This document shows, piece by piece, positions 44,966-54,002 of a stretch of 64,000 nucleotides of DNA. The stretch lies in contig NZ_CAJXTC010000013.1 in the NCBI RefSeq assembly GCF_913060805.1, positions 62,001 through 126,000 on the forward strand, in the 5' to 3' direction. The position numbers and the translations under genes were made by a program. Under the pieces are notes generated by a model. That model worked only from the letters and a program-made list of their open reading frames with translations, searched no databases and was not told the origin of the DNA. Origin of the DNA: an uncultured Draconibacterium sp. Lineage in GTDB: Bacteria; Bacteroidota; Bacteroidia; Bacteroidales; Prolixibacteraceae. Position 1 is the first letter of the stretch. Every line of letters starts with the position of its first letter.

Positions 44966-45790
44966 ATGAGTACAAAAAGACAATGGGAAACCATTAAAGA
45001 ATACGAGGATATCTTTTTCGATTATTACGATGGAATTGGCAAGATCACCATTAACCGCGAGCAGGTGCGAAATGCATTTCGCCCAACTACGGTAAATAAT
45101 ATTAGCGATGCTTTGCACATTTGTCGCGAGGACCAGCGCATAAATGTAATTGTGCTTACGGGCGCCGGCGACAAAGCTTTTTGCTCGGGTGGCGACCAGA
45201 ATGTTAAAGGCACAGGTGGTTATATCGACGAAAATGGTATTCCTCGACTGAACATTCTTGAGGTACAGAAACAAATTCGCAGTATGCCAAAACCGGTAAT
45301 TGCCATGGTGAACGGTTATGCCATTGGTGGTGGTCATGTGCTACATGTAGTTTGCGATATTAGTATAGCCAGCGAAAATGCCATTTTTGGCCAGACCGGG
45401 CCTAAGGTTGGTAGCTTCGATGCAGGATTAGGATCATCGTACCTCGCCAGTGTTGTGGGACAGAAAAAAGCCCGTGAAATATGGTTTATGTGCCGTCAGT
45501 ATTCAGCTGCCGAAGCACTTGAAATGGGACTGGTAAACAAAGTTGTTCCTTTCGATGAGCTGGAAGATGAAGTTGTTGCCTGGGCACAAAAAATGCAGGA
45601 ACACAGTCCGCTGGCACTACGCATGCTAAAACTGGGATTAAACGCGGAACTCGACGGACAGATCGGAATCCAGGAGTTTGCCGGAAATGCGACCTTACTA
45701 TATTACCTTACCGAGGAAGCACAAGAAGGAAAACATGCCTTTCTTGAAAAACGCAAACCGGACTTTAAGAAGTACCCAAAATTTCCGTAA
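44966..45790 (+). CDS. menB: 1,4-dihydroxy-2-naphthoyl-CoA synthase
   Basis: Crotonase-fold enzyme closing the second naphthoquinone ring. ATG 44966 gives 274 residues; an in-frame upstream start at 44909 would lie in the palindromic repeat and is rejected. Family marks: [20 protein letters not shown] at the N-terminus, [36 protein letters not shown] (about 72-91), [15 protein letters not shown] (about 121-135), [20 protein letters not shown] (about 141-160) with the conserved Asp, and [10 protein letters not shown] at the C-terminus. It is separated from menD by the palindromic element, unlike the tightly coupled genes before it. Confidence 0.96.
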   Translation: MSTKRQWETIKEYEDIFFDYYDGIGKITINREQVRNAFRPTTVNNISDALHICREDQRINVIVLTGAGDKAFCSGGDQNVKGTGGYIDENGIPRLNILEVQKQIRSMPKPVIAMVNGYAIGGGHVLHVVCDISIASENAIFGQTGPKVGSFDAGLGSSYLASVVGQKKAREIWFMCRQYSAAEALEMGLVNKVVPFDELEDEVVAWAQKMQEHSPLALRMLKLGLNAELDGQIGIQEFAGNATLLYYLTEEAQEGKHAFLEKRKPDFKKYPKFP

Positions 45791-45866
45791 TAAAGTTGCG
45801 AGACACGAGTTACGAGTATCTAGCATCCAGTATCAATTATCTAGAATCTAGTATCCAGAATCAAGT

Positions 45867-46772
45867 ATGGCAACAGCAAAAAGTTGGGTAAAAGCATCAC
45901 GGTTACGCACCCTGCCACTGGCATTGTCGGGCATTCTTATGGGCTCGGCACTGGCAGCATTTTGGCATGGGTTTAACTGGATAGTTTTTACACTTGCAAT
46001 GCTCACGGCAACATTAATACAAGTGTTCTCGAACTTTGCCAACGATTATGGCGATTTCCAGAAAGGTACCGACAATCATCAGCGTTTGGGGCCAACACGA
46101 ACGATGCAAGGCGGAGAGATTACCATCAAAGAAATGAAAACCGGAATGTTTGTAGTTACCGGACTAAGCTTTCTGTTGGGAATTATTTTGGTTTTTGTTG
46201 GAACATGGCACCACAGTCCAACTGCATTTTTTGTGTTTATCGGGCTGGGAATACTGGCACTTTTAGCCGCCTATTTCTACACGGCAGGCAAACGATCGTA
46301 CGGCTACATTGGTCTGGGCGACTTGTTTGTATTTCTGTTTTTTGGATTGCTGCCCGTGATCGGTGTTTTTTATCTGCACAACAATGTAATCGAAACCGCT
46401 GTTTGGCTGCCGGCCATTAGCATGGGGTTATTCAGCACAGGCGTTTTAAACCTGAACAATACACGCGACATTGAAAACGATAAACAATCAGGGAAAATTA
46501 CGATTGCAGTAAAACTGGGGCCGCTCAAAAGTCGAATTTACCACACCTCCATTATTTTAATGGGATGGCTGGCATTGATCGTTTTTACTGCTCAGCAGCA
46601 AAAAACAGCCTGGCAGTGGTTATTTCTTTTGGTATTACCGATTTCAATAATCGACCTTGTAAAAATATTCAGAATTAAAGACAGTCGCCAACTTGACCCA
46701 TTTTTAAAACGACTGGCACTGCAAACTTTGGCGTTAACTTTACTTTTTTCGCTCGGATTGATATTATCATGA
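45867..46772 (+). CDS. menA: 1,4-dihydroxy-2-naphthoate polyprenyltransferase
   Basis: UbiA-family membrane prenyltransferase attaching the isoprenoid tail to DHNA. The 301-residue protein has 8-9 helices, the first Asp-rich motif NFANDYGDFQKGTDN (about 49-63) followed by RLGPTRTMQGGEIT, and the second motif NNTRDIENDKQSGKITIAVK (about 193-212). It ends in a hydrophobic helix. Its TGA overlaps the ATG of menC (ATGA). Confidence 0.95.
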   Translation: MATAKSWVKASRLRTLPLALSGILMGSALAAFWHGFNWIVFTLAMLTATLIQVFSNFANDYGDFQKGTDNHQRLGPTRTMQGGEITIKEMKTGMFVVTGLSFLLGIILVFVGTWHHSPTAFFVFIGLGILALLAAYFYTAGKRSYGYIGLGDLFVFLFFGLLPVIGVFYLHNNVIETAVWLPAISMGLFSTGVLNLNNTRDIENDKQSGKITIAVKLGPLKSRIYHTSIILMGWLALIVFTAQQQKTAWQWLFLLVLPISIIDLVKIFRIKDSRQLDPFLKRLALQTLALTLLFSLGLILS

Positions 46773-47797
46773 TAAAAGCGCGCTACAAAAAATATGAGCT
46801 GCATTTTAAACAACCGGCCGGTACATCGCGCGGAGTGTTAAAAACGCGCACGGTTTGGTATCTGTTTTTAGAAGAGAATGGTGTAACAGGACTTGGAGAA
46901 TGTGCACCACTTCCCGGATTGAGCATGGAGACGCCAGAACAAGTTGAAGAGCAGTTGGAAATAATATGTAACGATCCTGAGCCTTATATCAATAATATTG
47001 GCTTACTACAAGATCTGCCGTCTTTGAAATTTGCCTTGGAATCTGCTCTGCTCGATTTAAAAAATGGCGGAAAAAGAGACCCATTTCCATCAGCTTTTAC
47101 TAGTGGGAAAGCAGGTATTCCAATAAATGGATTGATCTGGATGAACGAGATCGACAACATGCAGCGCCAGATTGAAGAAAAATTGGCAGCCGGTTTTCGA
47201 TGTATAAAATTAAAGATCGGGGCGAAAGATTTTGAGCAGGAGCTGGAACTTCTAAAAGCTATTCGCGAACGTTACTCAAGCGATGAAATTATTCTTCGGG
47301 TGGATGCCAACGGTGCTTTTGACACCAATTGGGCTCCTGCCAAACTGAAGAGACTTGCAGAATTACAACTTCATTCCATTGAACAACCGATACAGGCAGG
47401 ACAATGGAATGAAATGGCTGAATTGTGTAAAACCACTCCCCTGCCCATTGCTCTTGATGAAGAGTTAATCGGAGTCAATAAGAGAGAAGAAAAAATACAA
47501 CTACTCGAAACGATTCAACCACAGTACCTGGTTTTAAAGCCAAGTTTGCACGGTGGCATTTCGGGTTGCGACGAATGGATTGAATTGGCTAAAGAACGTT
47601 ATATTGGTTGGTGGATTACTTCTTACCTCGAGTCGAATATCGGTTTAAATGCCATTGCGCAGTGGGCTTTTACAAAGAACACATCAATGCACCAGGGACT
47701 AGGAACCGGTCAGTTATTTACCAACAACGTTTCTTCACCGCTTGAAATTCGTGGCGAAAAACTGTGGTTCAACACCGCTAAATCATTTGAAATGTAA
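46769..47797 (+). CDS. menC: o-Succinylbenzoate synthase
   Basis: Enolase-superfamily enzyme dehydrating SHCHC to o-succinylbenzoate. The 342-residue protein shows the catalytic set: K147 and K149 (CIKLKIG), metal ligands D179 (RVDANGAF), E205 (HSIEQPI) and D230 (IALDEELIG), and K257 (LVLKPSLHGG). The N-terminal capping domain includes GLGECAPLPGLSMET. It overlaps menA by 4 bases, and its stop TAA shares a base with the menE start (TAATG). Confidence 0.95.
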   Translation: MIKARYKKYELHFKQPAGTSRGVLKTRTVWYLFLEENGVTGLGECAPLPGLSMETPEQVEEQLEIICNDPEPYINNIGLLQDLPSLKFALESALLDLKNGGKRDPFPSAFTSGKAGIPINGLIWMNEIDNMQRQIEEKLAAGFRCIKLKIGAKDFEQELELLKAIRERYSSDEIILRVDANGAFDTNWAPAKLKRLAELQLHSIEQPIQAGQWNEMAELCKTTPLPIALDEELIGVNKREEKIQLLETIQPQYLVLKPSLHGGISGCDEWIELAKERYIGWWITSYLESNIGLNAIAQWAFTKNTSMHQGLGTGQLFTNNVSSPLEIRGEKLWFNTAKSFEM

Positions 47798-48846
47798 TGG
47801 AACTGTTTCCGTCACATATTACCATAAACGGGCAATCGGAAAGCGTAAAAGAGTTACTTCAACAAAAATCCGACACCCAGTGGAAACAAAGCTGGTTGGA
47901 TTTTTTGGAGGAATGGTACAATGCTAATGATTACATCGAAGTTCAAACATCAGGCAGTACCGGAACGCCCAAAACCATAAAACTCACAAAAGATTTTGTA
48001 GCGGTCAGTGCATTGCGCACTATTCGCTTTTTTGATTTACAAAAAGGTGACCGCATTATGCATTGTTTGCCCAGTAGATACATCGCCGGCAAACTGATGA
48101 CCGTGCGCGCACTTATCGGCAAACTCGATATGCACCTGGTCGATCCGGCATCAGACTTTACAAACTTGCAAACTGATAAACCCATAAAGTTTGCTGCGAT
48201 GGTAATTAACCAGGTAACAAAATACCTGGCTCTGCCGGAGCAAAACATCGAAAACCTGTTGATCGGAGGCTCAGCAGTACCTAAACCTTTGGAAGAGCAG
48301 CTACAGCAAATTCCAACACAGTGCTATTCGAGTTACGCCATGACAGAAACTGCAACTCACATTGCTCTGCGAAAATTAAATGGCAACAACAAAACCGACT
48401 ACTACCAATGTCTTGATGGTATTTCTGTTGAACTGGATGAACGTGATTGCATTCGCATTTTGATGCCGGGACTTGAAAACGGAGCCATTCAAACCAACGA
48501 TTTGGGAGAGTTAGAAGATAGTCATCATTTTAAAGTACTGGGCCGCGTTGATAACGTCATCATTTCCGGAGGCATCAAATTTCTACCGGAGCAAATTGAA
48601 GAGAAACTGGCAAAGAATATGCCCCTTCCCTATGCAATAGGATCAGTACCGGACAAGAATCTTGGCGAAAAAATAATTTTGCTGGTTGAAGGTCTGGCTG
48701 ATAATGACGTTAAAACCATCATTCAAAGCCACTGCGACACACTTCTTTCAAAATACGAACAGCCAAAAGACATCCATTTTATCGAAAAACTTCCACGTAC
48801 CGAAAATGGGAAGATCGATAGAAAACGCTTAAATAGCACTAAATAA
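47797..48846 (+). CDS. menE: o-Succinylbenzoate-CoA ligase, short form
   Basis: Adenylate-forming enzyme activating o-succinylbenzoate with CoA. The 349 residues include the AMP-binding P-loop EVQTSGSTGTPKTIKLTKD (about 48-66), YSSYAMTETATHIALR, and the C-terminal GRVDNVIISGGIKFLPEQIE (about 249-268) and LPRTENGKIDRKRLN with the catalytic lysine. It is about 100 residues shorter than E. coli or Bacillus MenE, mainly at the N-terminus, as usual in Bacteroidota. It is last in the cluster; no terminator is evident in the 120 bases that follow. Confidence 0.93.
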   Translation: MELFPSHITINGQSESVKELLQQKSDTQWKQSWLDFLEEWYNANDYIEVQTSGSTGTPKTIKLTKDFVAVSALRTIRFFDLQKGDRIMHCLPSRYIAGKLMTVRALIGKLDMHLVDPASDFTNLQTDKPIKFAAMVINQVTKYLALPEQNIENLLIGGSAVPKPLEEQLQQIPTQCYSSYAMTETATHIALRKLNGNNKTDYYQCLDGISVELDERDCIRILMPGLENGAIQTNDLGELEDSHHFKVLGRVDNVIISGGIKFLPEQIEEKLAKNMPLPYAIGSVPDKNLGEKIILLVEGLADNDVKTIIQSHCDTLLSKYEQPKDIHFIEKLPRTENGKIDRKRLNSTK

Positions 48847-48966
48847 ACCCCTTAGTCTTATTTTCAAACATGGACAAAAACAAAACATAATTTTTTTTAC
48901 TTTTTTTTCGCAATCATTGTAACAAATTCAAATTTTTAGGTTCAAAGGGGAAATTACTTGAACGGA

Positions 48967-49464
48967 ATGAGTAGCAGAGCGCACAAAATACAATTTGAAG
49001 AGCTATATCAACAATACCATCCGATGGTGCTGCAGATGTGCCGTGGTTATATGAAAGGGCACGAGGAGTTGGCAAAAGACCTGGCGCAGGAAGTATTTAT
49101 AAACGTATGGAATGCCCTGCCCGGTTTTAAAGGCAACTCTTCGCACAAAACCTGGATCTACCGAATTACTGTAAACTCTTGTCTGAATTACCTGCGAAAC
49201 AAAAAAGAGCAGGCGAATATCCCCATCGAAACGATAGAACAAAATCACACCGACGACTCGCAGCCACTTGAATCGGAAATTGCAAAATTGTACGCTGCAA
49301 TTGGGCTTTTACCCGAAATTGACAGGCTGATTATTATGATGGTGCTCAACGAGATCGATTACGACGAAATTGCACAGGTAATGGGAGTTAGCTCCGGAAA
49401 TTTACGCGTGCGAATTCACAGAATTAAAAAGAACCTGAAAAATCATTTGAACAATGCAAACTGA
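48967..49464 (+). CDS. ECF-type RNA polymerase sigma factor
   Basis: 165-residue sigma-70-family factor of the extracytoplasmic-function type from ATG 48967 (an upstream in-frame TTG at 48958 is possible). Region 2 spans about 10-90, with EELYQQYHPMVLQMCRGYMK, DLAQEVFINVWNALPGFKG, and the -10-binding TWIYRITVNSCLNYLRNKK. Region 4 spans about 108-160, with LLPEIDRLIIMMVLNEIDYD and EIAQVMGVSSGNLRVRIHRI. It overlaps the downstream membrane protein gene by 11 bases, suggesting a sigma/anti-sigma-like pair. Its target promoters are unknown. Confidence 0.92.
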   Translation: MSSRAHKIQFEELYQQYHPMVLQMCRGYMKGHEELAKDLAQEVFINVWNALPGFKGNSSHKTWIYRITVNSCLNYLRNKKEQANIPIETIEQNHTDDSQPLESEIAKLYAAIGLLPEIDRLIIMMVLNEIDYDEIAQVMGVSSGNLRVRIHRIKKNLKNHLNNAN

Positions 49465-50047
49465 ATTTAACGACATAAAACAATTGTGGGAGAAGGACAA
49501 AACGTCTGTGCAAAACAGTCTTGATTCATCAACCATTATAAAACTTGCTGAACAAAAAAAACGAAGTACCACACGAACACAACTGGCCAACGTTAGCATT
49601 TTGGTTGTGGTCGTTCTCGCACTGCTGGCGTACTTCCTTTTGGTAGCGAAATTTCAATTCACGTTGAGCCATATTGGAGAAGTGCTGATGTGTGGAAGTA
49701 TCCTACTCCGCATAGCGATAGAACTGGCCAGCATGTTTTATGCAAAACGAATTGATTTAAGCGAAGCCGCATTAAAAAACAACGACTCAATTCTCCGCTA
49801 TTACAGTTTCCGTAAGAAGATTCACGGCACAGTAACCATTACCATTATCATCTTTTACAGCGTCGGATTTTATATGCTCACACCCGAATTCAGTCACTGG
49901 TTTCCTTTGTGGTTACTTATTCTTATCGACCTATCGTATATTCTGGCGGCGCTTATTTTCAGCTATTTTATCCGCTCTGCAATTCGTCGCGAAATGACAG
50001 CTCTGAACGAAATCAAAAGATTGAGGGAAGACCTGCTGGAGCAATAG
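49454..50047 (+). CDS. Four-helix membrane protein coupled to the ECF sigma factor
   Basis: 197-residue protein. A soluble N-terminal segment (about 1-42, MQTEFNDIKQLWEKDKTSVQ) precedes a helix at about 45-67, a second at about 72-95, then a charged loop, a third at about 123-143 and a fourth at about 147-170, with a charged C-terminal helix (EIKRLREDLLEQ). There is no zinc-binding HxxxCxxC anti-sigma motif and no FecR domain. The 11-base overlap with the sigma gene suggests it regulates or senses for the sigma factor (inference). Family not recognised beyond a Bacteroidota-type membrane protein. Confidence 0.7.
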   Translation: MQTEFNDIKQLWEKDKTSVQNSLDSSTIIKLAEQKKRSTTRTQLANVSILVVVVLALLAYFLLVAKFQFTLSHIGEVLMCGSILLRIAIELASMFYAKRIDLSEAALKNNDSILRYYSFRKKIHGTVTITIIIFYSVGFYMLTPEFSHWFPLWLLILIDLSYILAALIFSYFIRSAIRREMTALNEIKRLREDLLEQ

Positions 50048-50143
50048 GTCAATCAACATAGAAATTAGCTGATCACCTCGTTGAAAAACGTCGGTTCAGC
50101 AATTCGTATGCAATTTTCACTACTAATTTCATAAACAAAACAC

Positions 50144-50701
50144 ATGATGACAAAGACACAACTCGACGCGCTACGAGCCGATGTAGGCGCAAAAGCAAAA
50201 AACGGAATCGATTTTATTTTGGCAGCAACAATTATCTGGTGCATGATTGCCGTTATTTGGACACTCCCCTTTTCGGCATACGATCGAAGCGTTTTTACAT
50301 TTATTGCCGGAAGTTTCCTGCTTCCATTTGCTTTTGGCCTATCCAAATTGCTAAAAACAAGCTGGAAAATCCCGGATAATCCATTGCAACCACTGGGTTT
50401 GTGGTTGAATTTTGCCCAGTTATTTTATTTCCCGTTTCTGATATTTGTACTACTAAAACACCCCGATTATTTTCTGATGACCTACGCCATAATCACCAGC
50501 GCGCATTTTTTCCCATATGCATGGTACTACAACAACAAAACTTACGCGATAATGGCAGGAATTATTTCTGTCGGTAGTTTGTTGTTGGCATTGCGATTGG
50601 CAACCTCGGATTTCTATCTAGCAGGATTTTTCATGGCTTTCTGCCTCCTTATTCTTGCAATTTGGAATTTCGTTATATACCGCCGCCAAAATAATGGGTA
50701 G
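50144..50701 (+). CDS. Membrane protein of unknown function (possibly DUF7010-like)
   Basis: 185-residue polytopic protein with about six hydrophobic helices: ATIIWCMIAVIWTLPF, FTFIAGSFLLPFAFGLSKLL, LNFAQLFYFPFLIFVLL, LMTYAIITSAHFFPYAWYY, IMAGIISVGSLLLALRL and GFFMAFCLLILAIWNFVIY. A short charged N-terminus comes first. The motif AHFFPYAWYYNNKTY is distinctive. A DUF7010 assignment is from memory of family patterns and uncertain. It is 96 bases downstream of the sigma-associated gene and may belong to the same transcript. Confidence 0.6.
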   Translation: MMTKTQLDALRADVGAKAKNGIDFILAATIIWCMIAVIWTLPFSAYDRSVFTFIAGSFLLPFAFGLSKLLKTSWKIPDNPLQPLGLWLNFAQLFYFPFLIFVLLKHPDYFLMTYAIITSAHFFPYAWYYNNKTYAIMAGIISVGSLLLALRLATSDFYLAGFFMAFCLLILAIWNFVIYRRQNNG

Positions 50702-50783
50702 AAGGATCAAACCTCATCATTAAAAATAGCCAAATTCATTGATTATTGCGCGATCGGCTAAAAACGCTAAACAATATTTTTAT

Positions 50784-50791
50784 TAGCTTTG
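50784..50791 (+). promoter_or_regulatory. -7 box upstream of the ZIP transporter gene
   Basis: TAGCTTTG matches TAnnTTTG and ends 36 bases before the ATG. No TTTG is present at the right distance upstream, so the call is weak. Confidence 0.35.
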
Positions 50792-50827
50792 TTTTACCCT
50801 ATTCGATAAAATTGAAACAAAAATCAA

Positions 50828-51637
50828 ATGAATAAATTATTAGAATATAGTCCGGTACTTTTGGCTCTGGGTGCTACACTTTTCACCTGGTTGTTAACCG
50901 CAGCCGGAGCCTCCATGGTGTTTTTCTTTAAATCGATTAACAAAAAAATATTGAATTCGATGCTCGGTTTTGCAGCAGGCGTAATGATTGCTGCCAGTTT
51001 CTGGTCGCTGTTAAAGCCGGCCATCGAAATGGCAGAAGCACAAGGAGACCTACCATGGAAGCCAGCAGTTATTGGTTTTTTAGCGGGAGGTGCATTCCTG
51101 TTGATCATCGACAAAATTCTGCCACACCTTCACCTTGGTTTATCAATCGATAAAGCTGAAGGTATTCCGACAACCTGGCAGCGAAGCATACTTTTGGTGC
51201 TGGCCATAACCTTGCACAATATTCCGGAAGGACTAGCTGTGGGCGTTGCTTTTGGCGCACTGGCCAATAACCCCGACATGGGGATTCTTACCGGAGCCAT
51301 AGCTTTAGCCATGGGAATCGGACTGCAAAACTTCCCCGAGGGAGCTGCGGTTTCTATTCCGTTGCGCCGCGAAGGTCTCTCACGATGGAAGGCTTTTAAC
51401 TACGGACAACTTTCAGGAATTGTTGAGCCGATGGCCGGAGTACTGGGAGCTTACCTGGTTTTAACCATCGAACCGCTACTTCCTTATGCGCTTTCGTTTG
51501 CAGCCGGTGCGATGATCTTTGTAGTGGTTGAAGAGCTGATTCCCGAATCGCAACGAGGCAACGAAACCGATTTGTCGACCATTGGAGCCATGGTAGGATT
51601 TGCCACCATGATGTTGTTGGATGTTGCACTCGGTTAG
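50828..51637 (+). CDS. ZIP-family divalent metal transporter (ZupT-like)
   Basis: Inner-membrane uptake system for Zn2+, Fe2+ or Mn2+, 269 residues with 8 helices. The binding-site helices are clear: helix IV has [17 protein letters not shown] (HNxPEG, about 136-152) and helix V has [19 protein letters not shown] (QNxPEG, about 178-196). The N-terminal half has [20 protein letters not shown]. The second motif reads QNFPEG rather than the more common QNIPEG. Monocistronic by appearance. Confidence 0.9.
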   Translation: MNKLLEYSPVLLALGATLFTWLLTAAGASMVFFFKSINKKILNSMLGFAAGVMIAASFWSLLKPAIEMAEAQGDLPWKPAVIGFLAGGAFLLIIDKILPHLHLGLSIDKAEGIPTTWQRSILLVLAITLHNIPEGLAVGVAFGALANNPDMGILTGAIALAMGIGLQNFPEGAAVSIPLRREGLSRWKAFNYGQLSGIVEPMAGVLGAYLVLTIEPLLPYALSFAAGAMIFVVVEELIPESQRGNETDLSTIGAMVGFATMMLLDVALG

Positions 51638-51686
51638 ATTGATCATTTTTATTCGAATCCAAAAATTAGATGAAAATATTAAACAG

Positions 51687-52052
51687 ATGAAAACTACACC
51701 GGAGCATAACAAACGAATAGCAGAAATGACATTTGCAGCAGTTTATCCTCACTACGTAACAAAAGTGGAGAAAAAAGGAAGAACGAAAGAAGAGCTGCTT
51801 CAGGTAATAGAATGGCTGACCGGTTTTAGTGAAACGGACCTTCAGAAAATGATCGATGAGAAGGTGACATTTAAAACGTTCTTCGAGAAAGCGAATTTAA
51901 ATCCAAATGCCGAACTAATTAAGGGAGTAATTTGCGGATATAGGATTGAAGAAATTGATAACGTGCTGACCAAACAAGTAAGGTATTTAGATAAACTTAT
52001 TGACGAGTTGGCAAAAGGAAGAAAGATGGAGAAGATATTGCGGGAGAAGTAA
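51687..52052 (+). CDS. DUF2200-family protein
   Basis: 121-residue soluble protein of the DUF2200 type. It begins MKTTPEHNKRIAEMTFAAVY, then PHYVTKVEKKGRTKEELLQV and IEWLTGFSE, and ends with a lysine-rich helix. The ATG at 51687 is chosen; a frame open to 51621 would overlap the end of the ZIP gene and lacks family similarity. GVICGYRIEEIDNVLTKQVR (about 80-99) is the other conserved block. Function unknown. Confidence 0.85.
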   Translation: MKTTPEHNKRIAEMTFAAVYPHYVTKVEKKGRTKEELLQVIEWLTGFSETDLQKMIDEKVTFKTFFEKANLNPNAELIKGVICGYRIEEIDNVLTKQVRYLDKLIDELAKGRKMEKILREK

Positions 52053-52084
52053 ATTAGTCCTTCACGAATATCAAACCAACAAAA

Positions 52085-52621
52085 ATGACTTACAAAAACC
52101 AAATAGAAGAGCTACTCAAAGAACAGGAACTTACCGATTTTAAATGGATCGATCCGAAAGAAATTGTTGTTGCGCAGTGGGTACGCGTAAAGTGTTATTT
52201 TGGCTGTAGCGATTATGGTCTTGGTTCGTGCCCGCCCAATACGCCTTCGGTTGACGAGTGTGAACGTTTTTTTAAAGAATACAAAAGTGCACTGGTTATT
52301 AAACTGAATAAATTTGCCGATAAAGACGCCTATCCATCCGACTGGTCGCGGGAAATGACCACCAAACTTTTGGGCGTTGAACGCGCTGTTTTTCTATTGG
52401 GCCATCCAAAAGCTTTTCTGCTAAACCAAACCTGTTGCACGCTATGCAACGACTGCTCGGGCAACCGCCTCGACTGCCACGACAAAAGAAACGCGCGGCC
52501 CAGCCCAGAAAGTTTTGCGGTAGATGTGTACCAAACCGTACAAAAAGTGGGAATGGAAATTAATGTGGTGGCCAACAATCCTGGCGACATGAACCGGATT
52601 GCCATACTTCTAATTGAATAA
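52085..52621 (+). CDS. DUF2284-family cysteine-rich protein, putative metal binding
   Basis: 178-residue soluble protein rich in cysteine. The motifs CYFGCSDYGLGSCPPNTPS (about 37-55), QTCCTLCNDCSG (about 115-126) and LDCHDKRNARPSPES (about 129-143) carry the conserved cysteines of DUF2284, where an iron-sulfur or other metal site is presumed. Such proteins are common in anaerobes, but their reaction is unknown. It is 32 bases after the DUF2200 gene, so the two may be cotranscribed. Confidence 0.85.
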   Translation: MTYKNQIEELLKEQELTDFKWIDPKEIVVAQWVRVKCYFGCSDYGLGSCPPNTPSVDECERFFKEYKSALVIKLNKFADKDAYPSDWSREMTTKLLGVERAVFLLGHPKAFLLNQTCCTLCNDCSGNRLDCHDKRNARPSPESFAVDVYQTVQKVGMEINVVANNPGDMNRIAILLIE

Positions 52622-52701
52622 ACCGCATATCCGAAAACCATCTGCGAGCTGAATGGTTATGTTATAATGGCCCGTAAAAAGACCGCTAAAAACAACTTTT
52701 T

Positions 52702-53913
52702 ATGAACGTAATTTTAAGTATTGGGCTCTTAATTTTCACCGGATATTTATTGGGCGAACTCGCCGAAAAAATAAAACTCCCCAAAATATCGGGGTACATC
52801 CTTGCAGGAATTCTTCTCAATCCCGATCTGTCGGGAATAATGTCGAATGAATTTGTTGGGCACACCGATCCACTGCTATCGGTTTCTTTATCGTTTATCA
52901 CCTTTTCAATTGGCGGATCGTTATCGGCGAAAAAACTTCGTGCCACCGGAAAAACTATATTCTTTCTTACCTTATTCGAGTCGCTGTTTGCTTTTTTAAT
53001 GGTGTTCCTGTTCATGTTTTTCAGCCTTCGTTTTTTTCTGCCAACTTTCCAATCTACGAGCGTAGCACTGGCCGTTAGTTTGGTTTTGGCGTCGTTGGCT
53101 GCCCCAACCGATCCGTCGGCAACGCTGGCCGTAATTCACGAATACAAAGCCAAAGGAGAGGTAAGCTCAACTATGCTCGAAATTGCCGCTTTCGACGATA
53201 TTGTGGGAATTGTAATTTACACACTCGTTACCGCTTTTGCCGCCTTCTTTTTGGGTAGCACCGATATCAATATTGGCAAAACCATATTGGATTTGGGAAT
53301 TGATGTTGGCGGAGCTATTCTTATCGGCGCCGCTGCTGGTTTCGTATTTCAACTCATCACCAAAATTTTTAGCAAACAGGAAGAAGGAACCCTAATCGTG
53401 TTAACATTTGGAGCCATATTAATGAGCTACGGAATTTCGGAATATTTTGGCTTCGAATCACTGCTTTCCACCATTGCGTTGGGAGCTGTTGTTGCCAATT
53501 TTAATCCGCTCTCGGAAAAAATATTTAAACTCATCGAACGCTACACCGACGAATTGATCTTTGTGATCTTTTTTACGCTTTCGGGGCTGCATTTGCAATT
53601 ATCATCAATTACCGGCAGTTATTTGCTCATCGTTATTTACATCATCGCACGGATGATCGGGAAATTTACAGGCATCTACAGTGGTTCACTACTTTTCAGC
53701 ACCAGCCCGAAAGTGAAAAAATACACAGCAGGCGGATTAATTCCACAGGGAGGAATTGTAATTGGATTGGCGTTGTTGCTCACCAAAGATCCAGTTTTTA
53801 ATGAAACCGGTTCGATGATAATTGGTGTAGTAATCGGTGCAGCACTAATTCATGAAATTATCGGCCCGATTTCATCACGTTTATCGTTGAAAAAAGCTGG
53901 TGAGGTTGAATAA
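52702..53913 (+). CDS. Cation/proton antiporter (CPA2 family)
   Basis: Inner-membrane Na+ or K+/H+ exchanger, 403 residues with about 12 helices and no cytoplasmic RCK or UspA domain. Family marks: LAEKIKLPKISGYILAGILL (about 17-36), LASLAAPTDPSATLAVIHEY (about 131-150), EIAAFDDIVGIVIYTLVTA with the transport-site Asp-Asp (about 157-175), and GLIPQGGIVIGLALLL (about 346-361). The paired aspartates suit electrogenic exchange. No regulatory gene nearby. Confidence 0.9.
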   Translation: MNVILSIGLLIFTGYLLGELAEKIKLPKISGYILAGILLNPDLSGIMSNEFVGHTDPLLSVSLSFITFSIGGSLSAKKLRATGKTIFFLTLFESLFAFLMVFLFMFFSLRFFLPTFQSTSVALAVSLVLASLAAPTDPSATLAVIHEYKAKGEVSSTMLEIAAFDDIVGIVIYTLVTAFAAFFLGSTDINIGKTILDLGIDVGGAILIGAAAGFVFQLITKIFSKQEEGTLIVLTFGAILMSYGISEYFGFESLLSTIALGAVVANFNPLSEKIFKLIERYTDELIFVIFFTLSGLHLQLSSITGSYLLIVIYIIARMIGKFTGIYSGSLLFSTSPKVKKYTAGGLIPQGGIVIGLALLLTKDPVFNETGSMIIGVVIGAALIHEIIGPISSRLSLKKAGEVE

Positions 53914-53920
53914 TTTGCGA

Positions 53921-53970
53921 AATCAGCGACATCTGCGAGAACTTTTATTGCTCGCTGATTACGCAGATGT
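53921..53970. repeat. Interleaved inverted repeats (A-B-A'-B') after the antiporter gene
   Basis: AATCAGCG (53921-53928) pairs with CGCTGATT (53953-53960), and ACATCTGCG (53929-53937) pairs with CGCAGATGT (53962-53970). The order would give a pseudoknot rather than nested hairpins. Probably a member of a common intergenic family. Confidence 0.55.
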
Positions 53971-54002
53971 TCGCAGACAAGATTTATGATTTCCAGGAGT
54001 AA

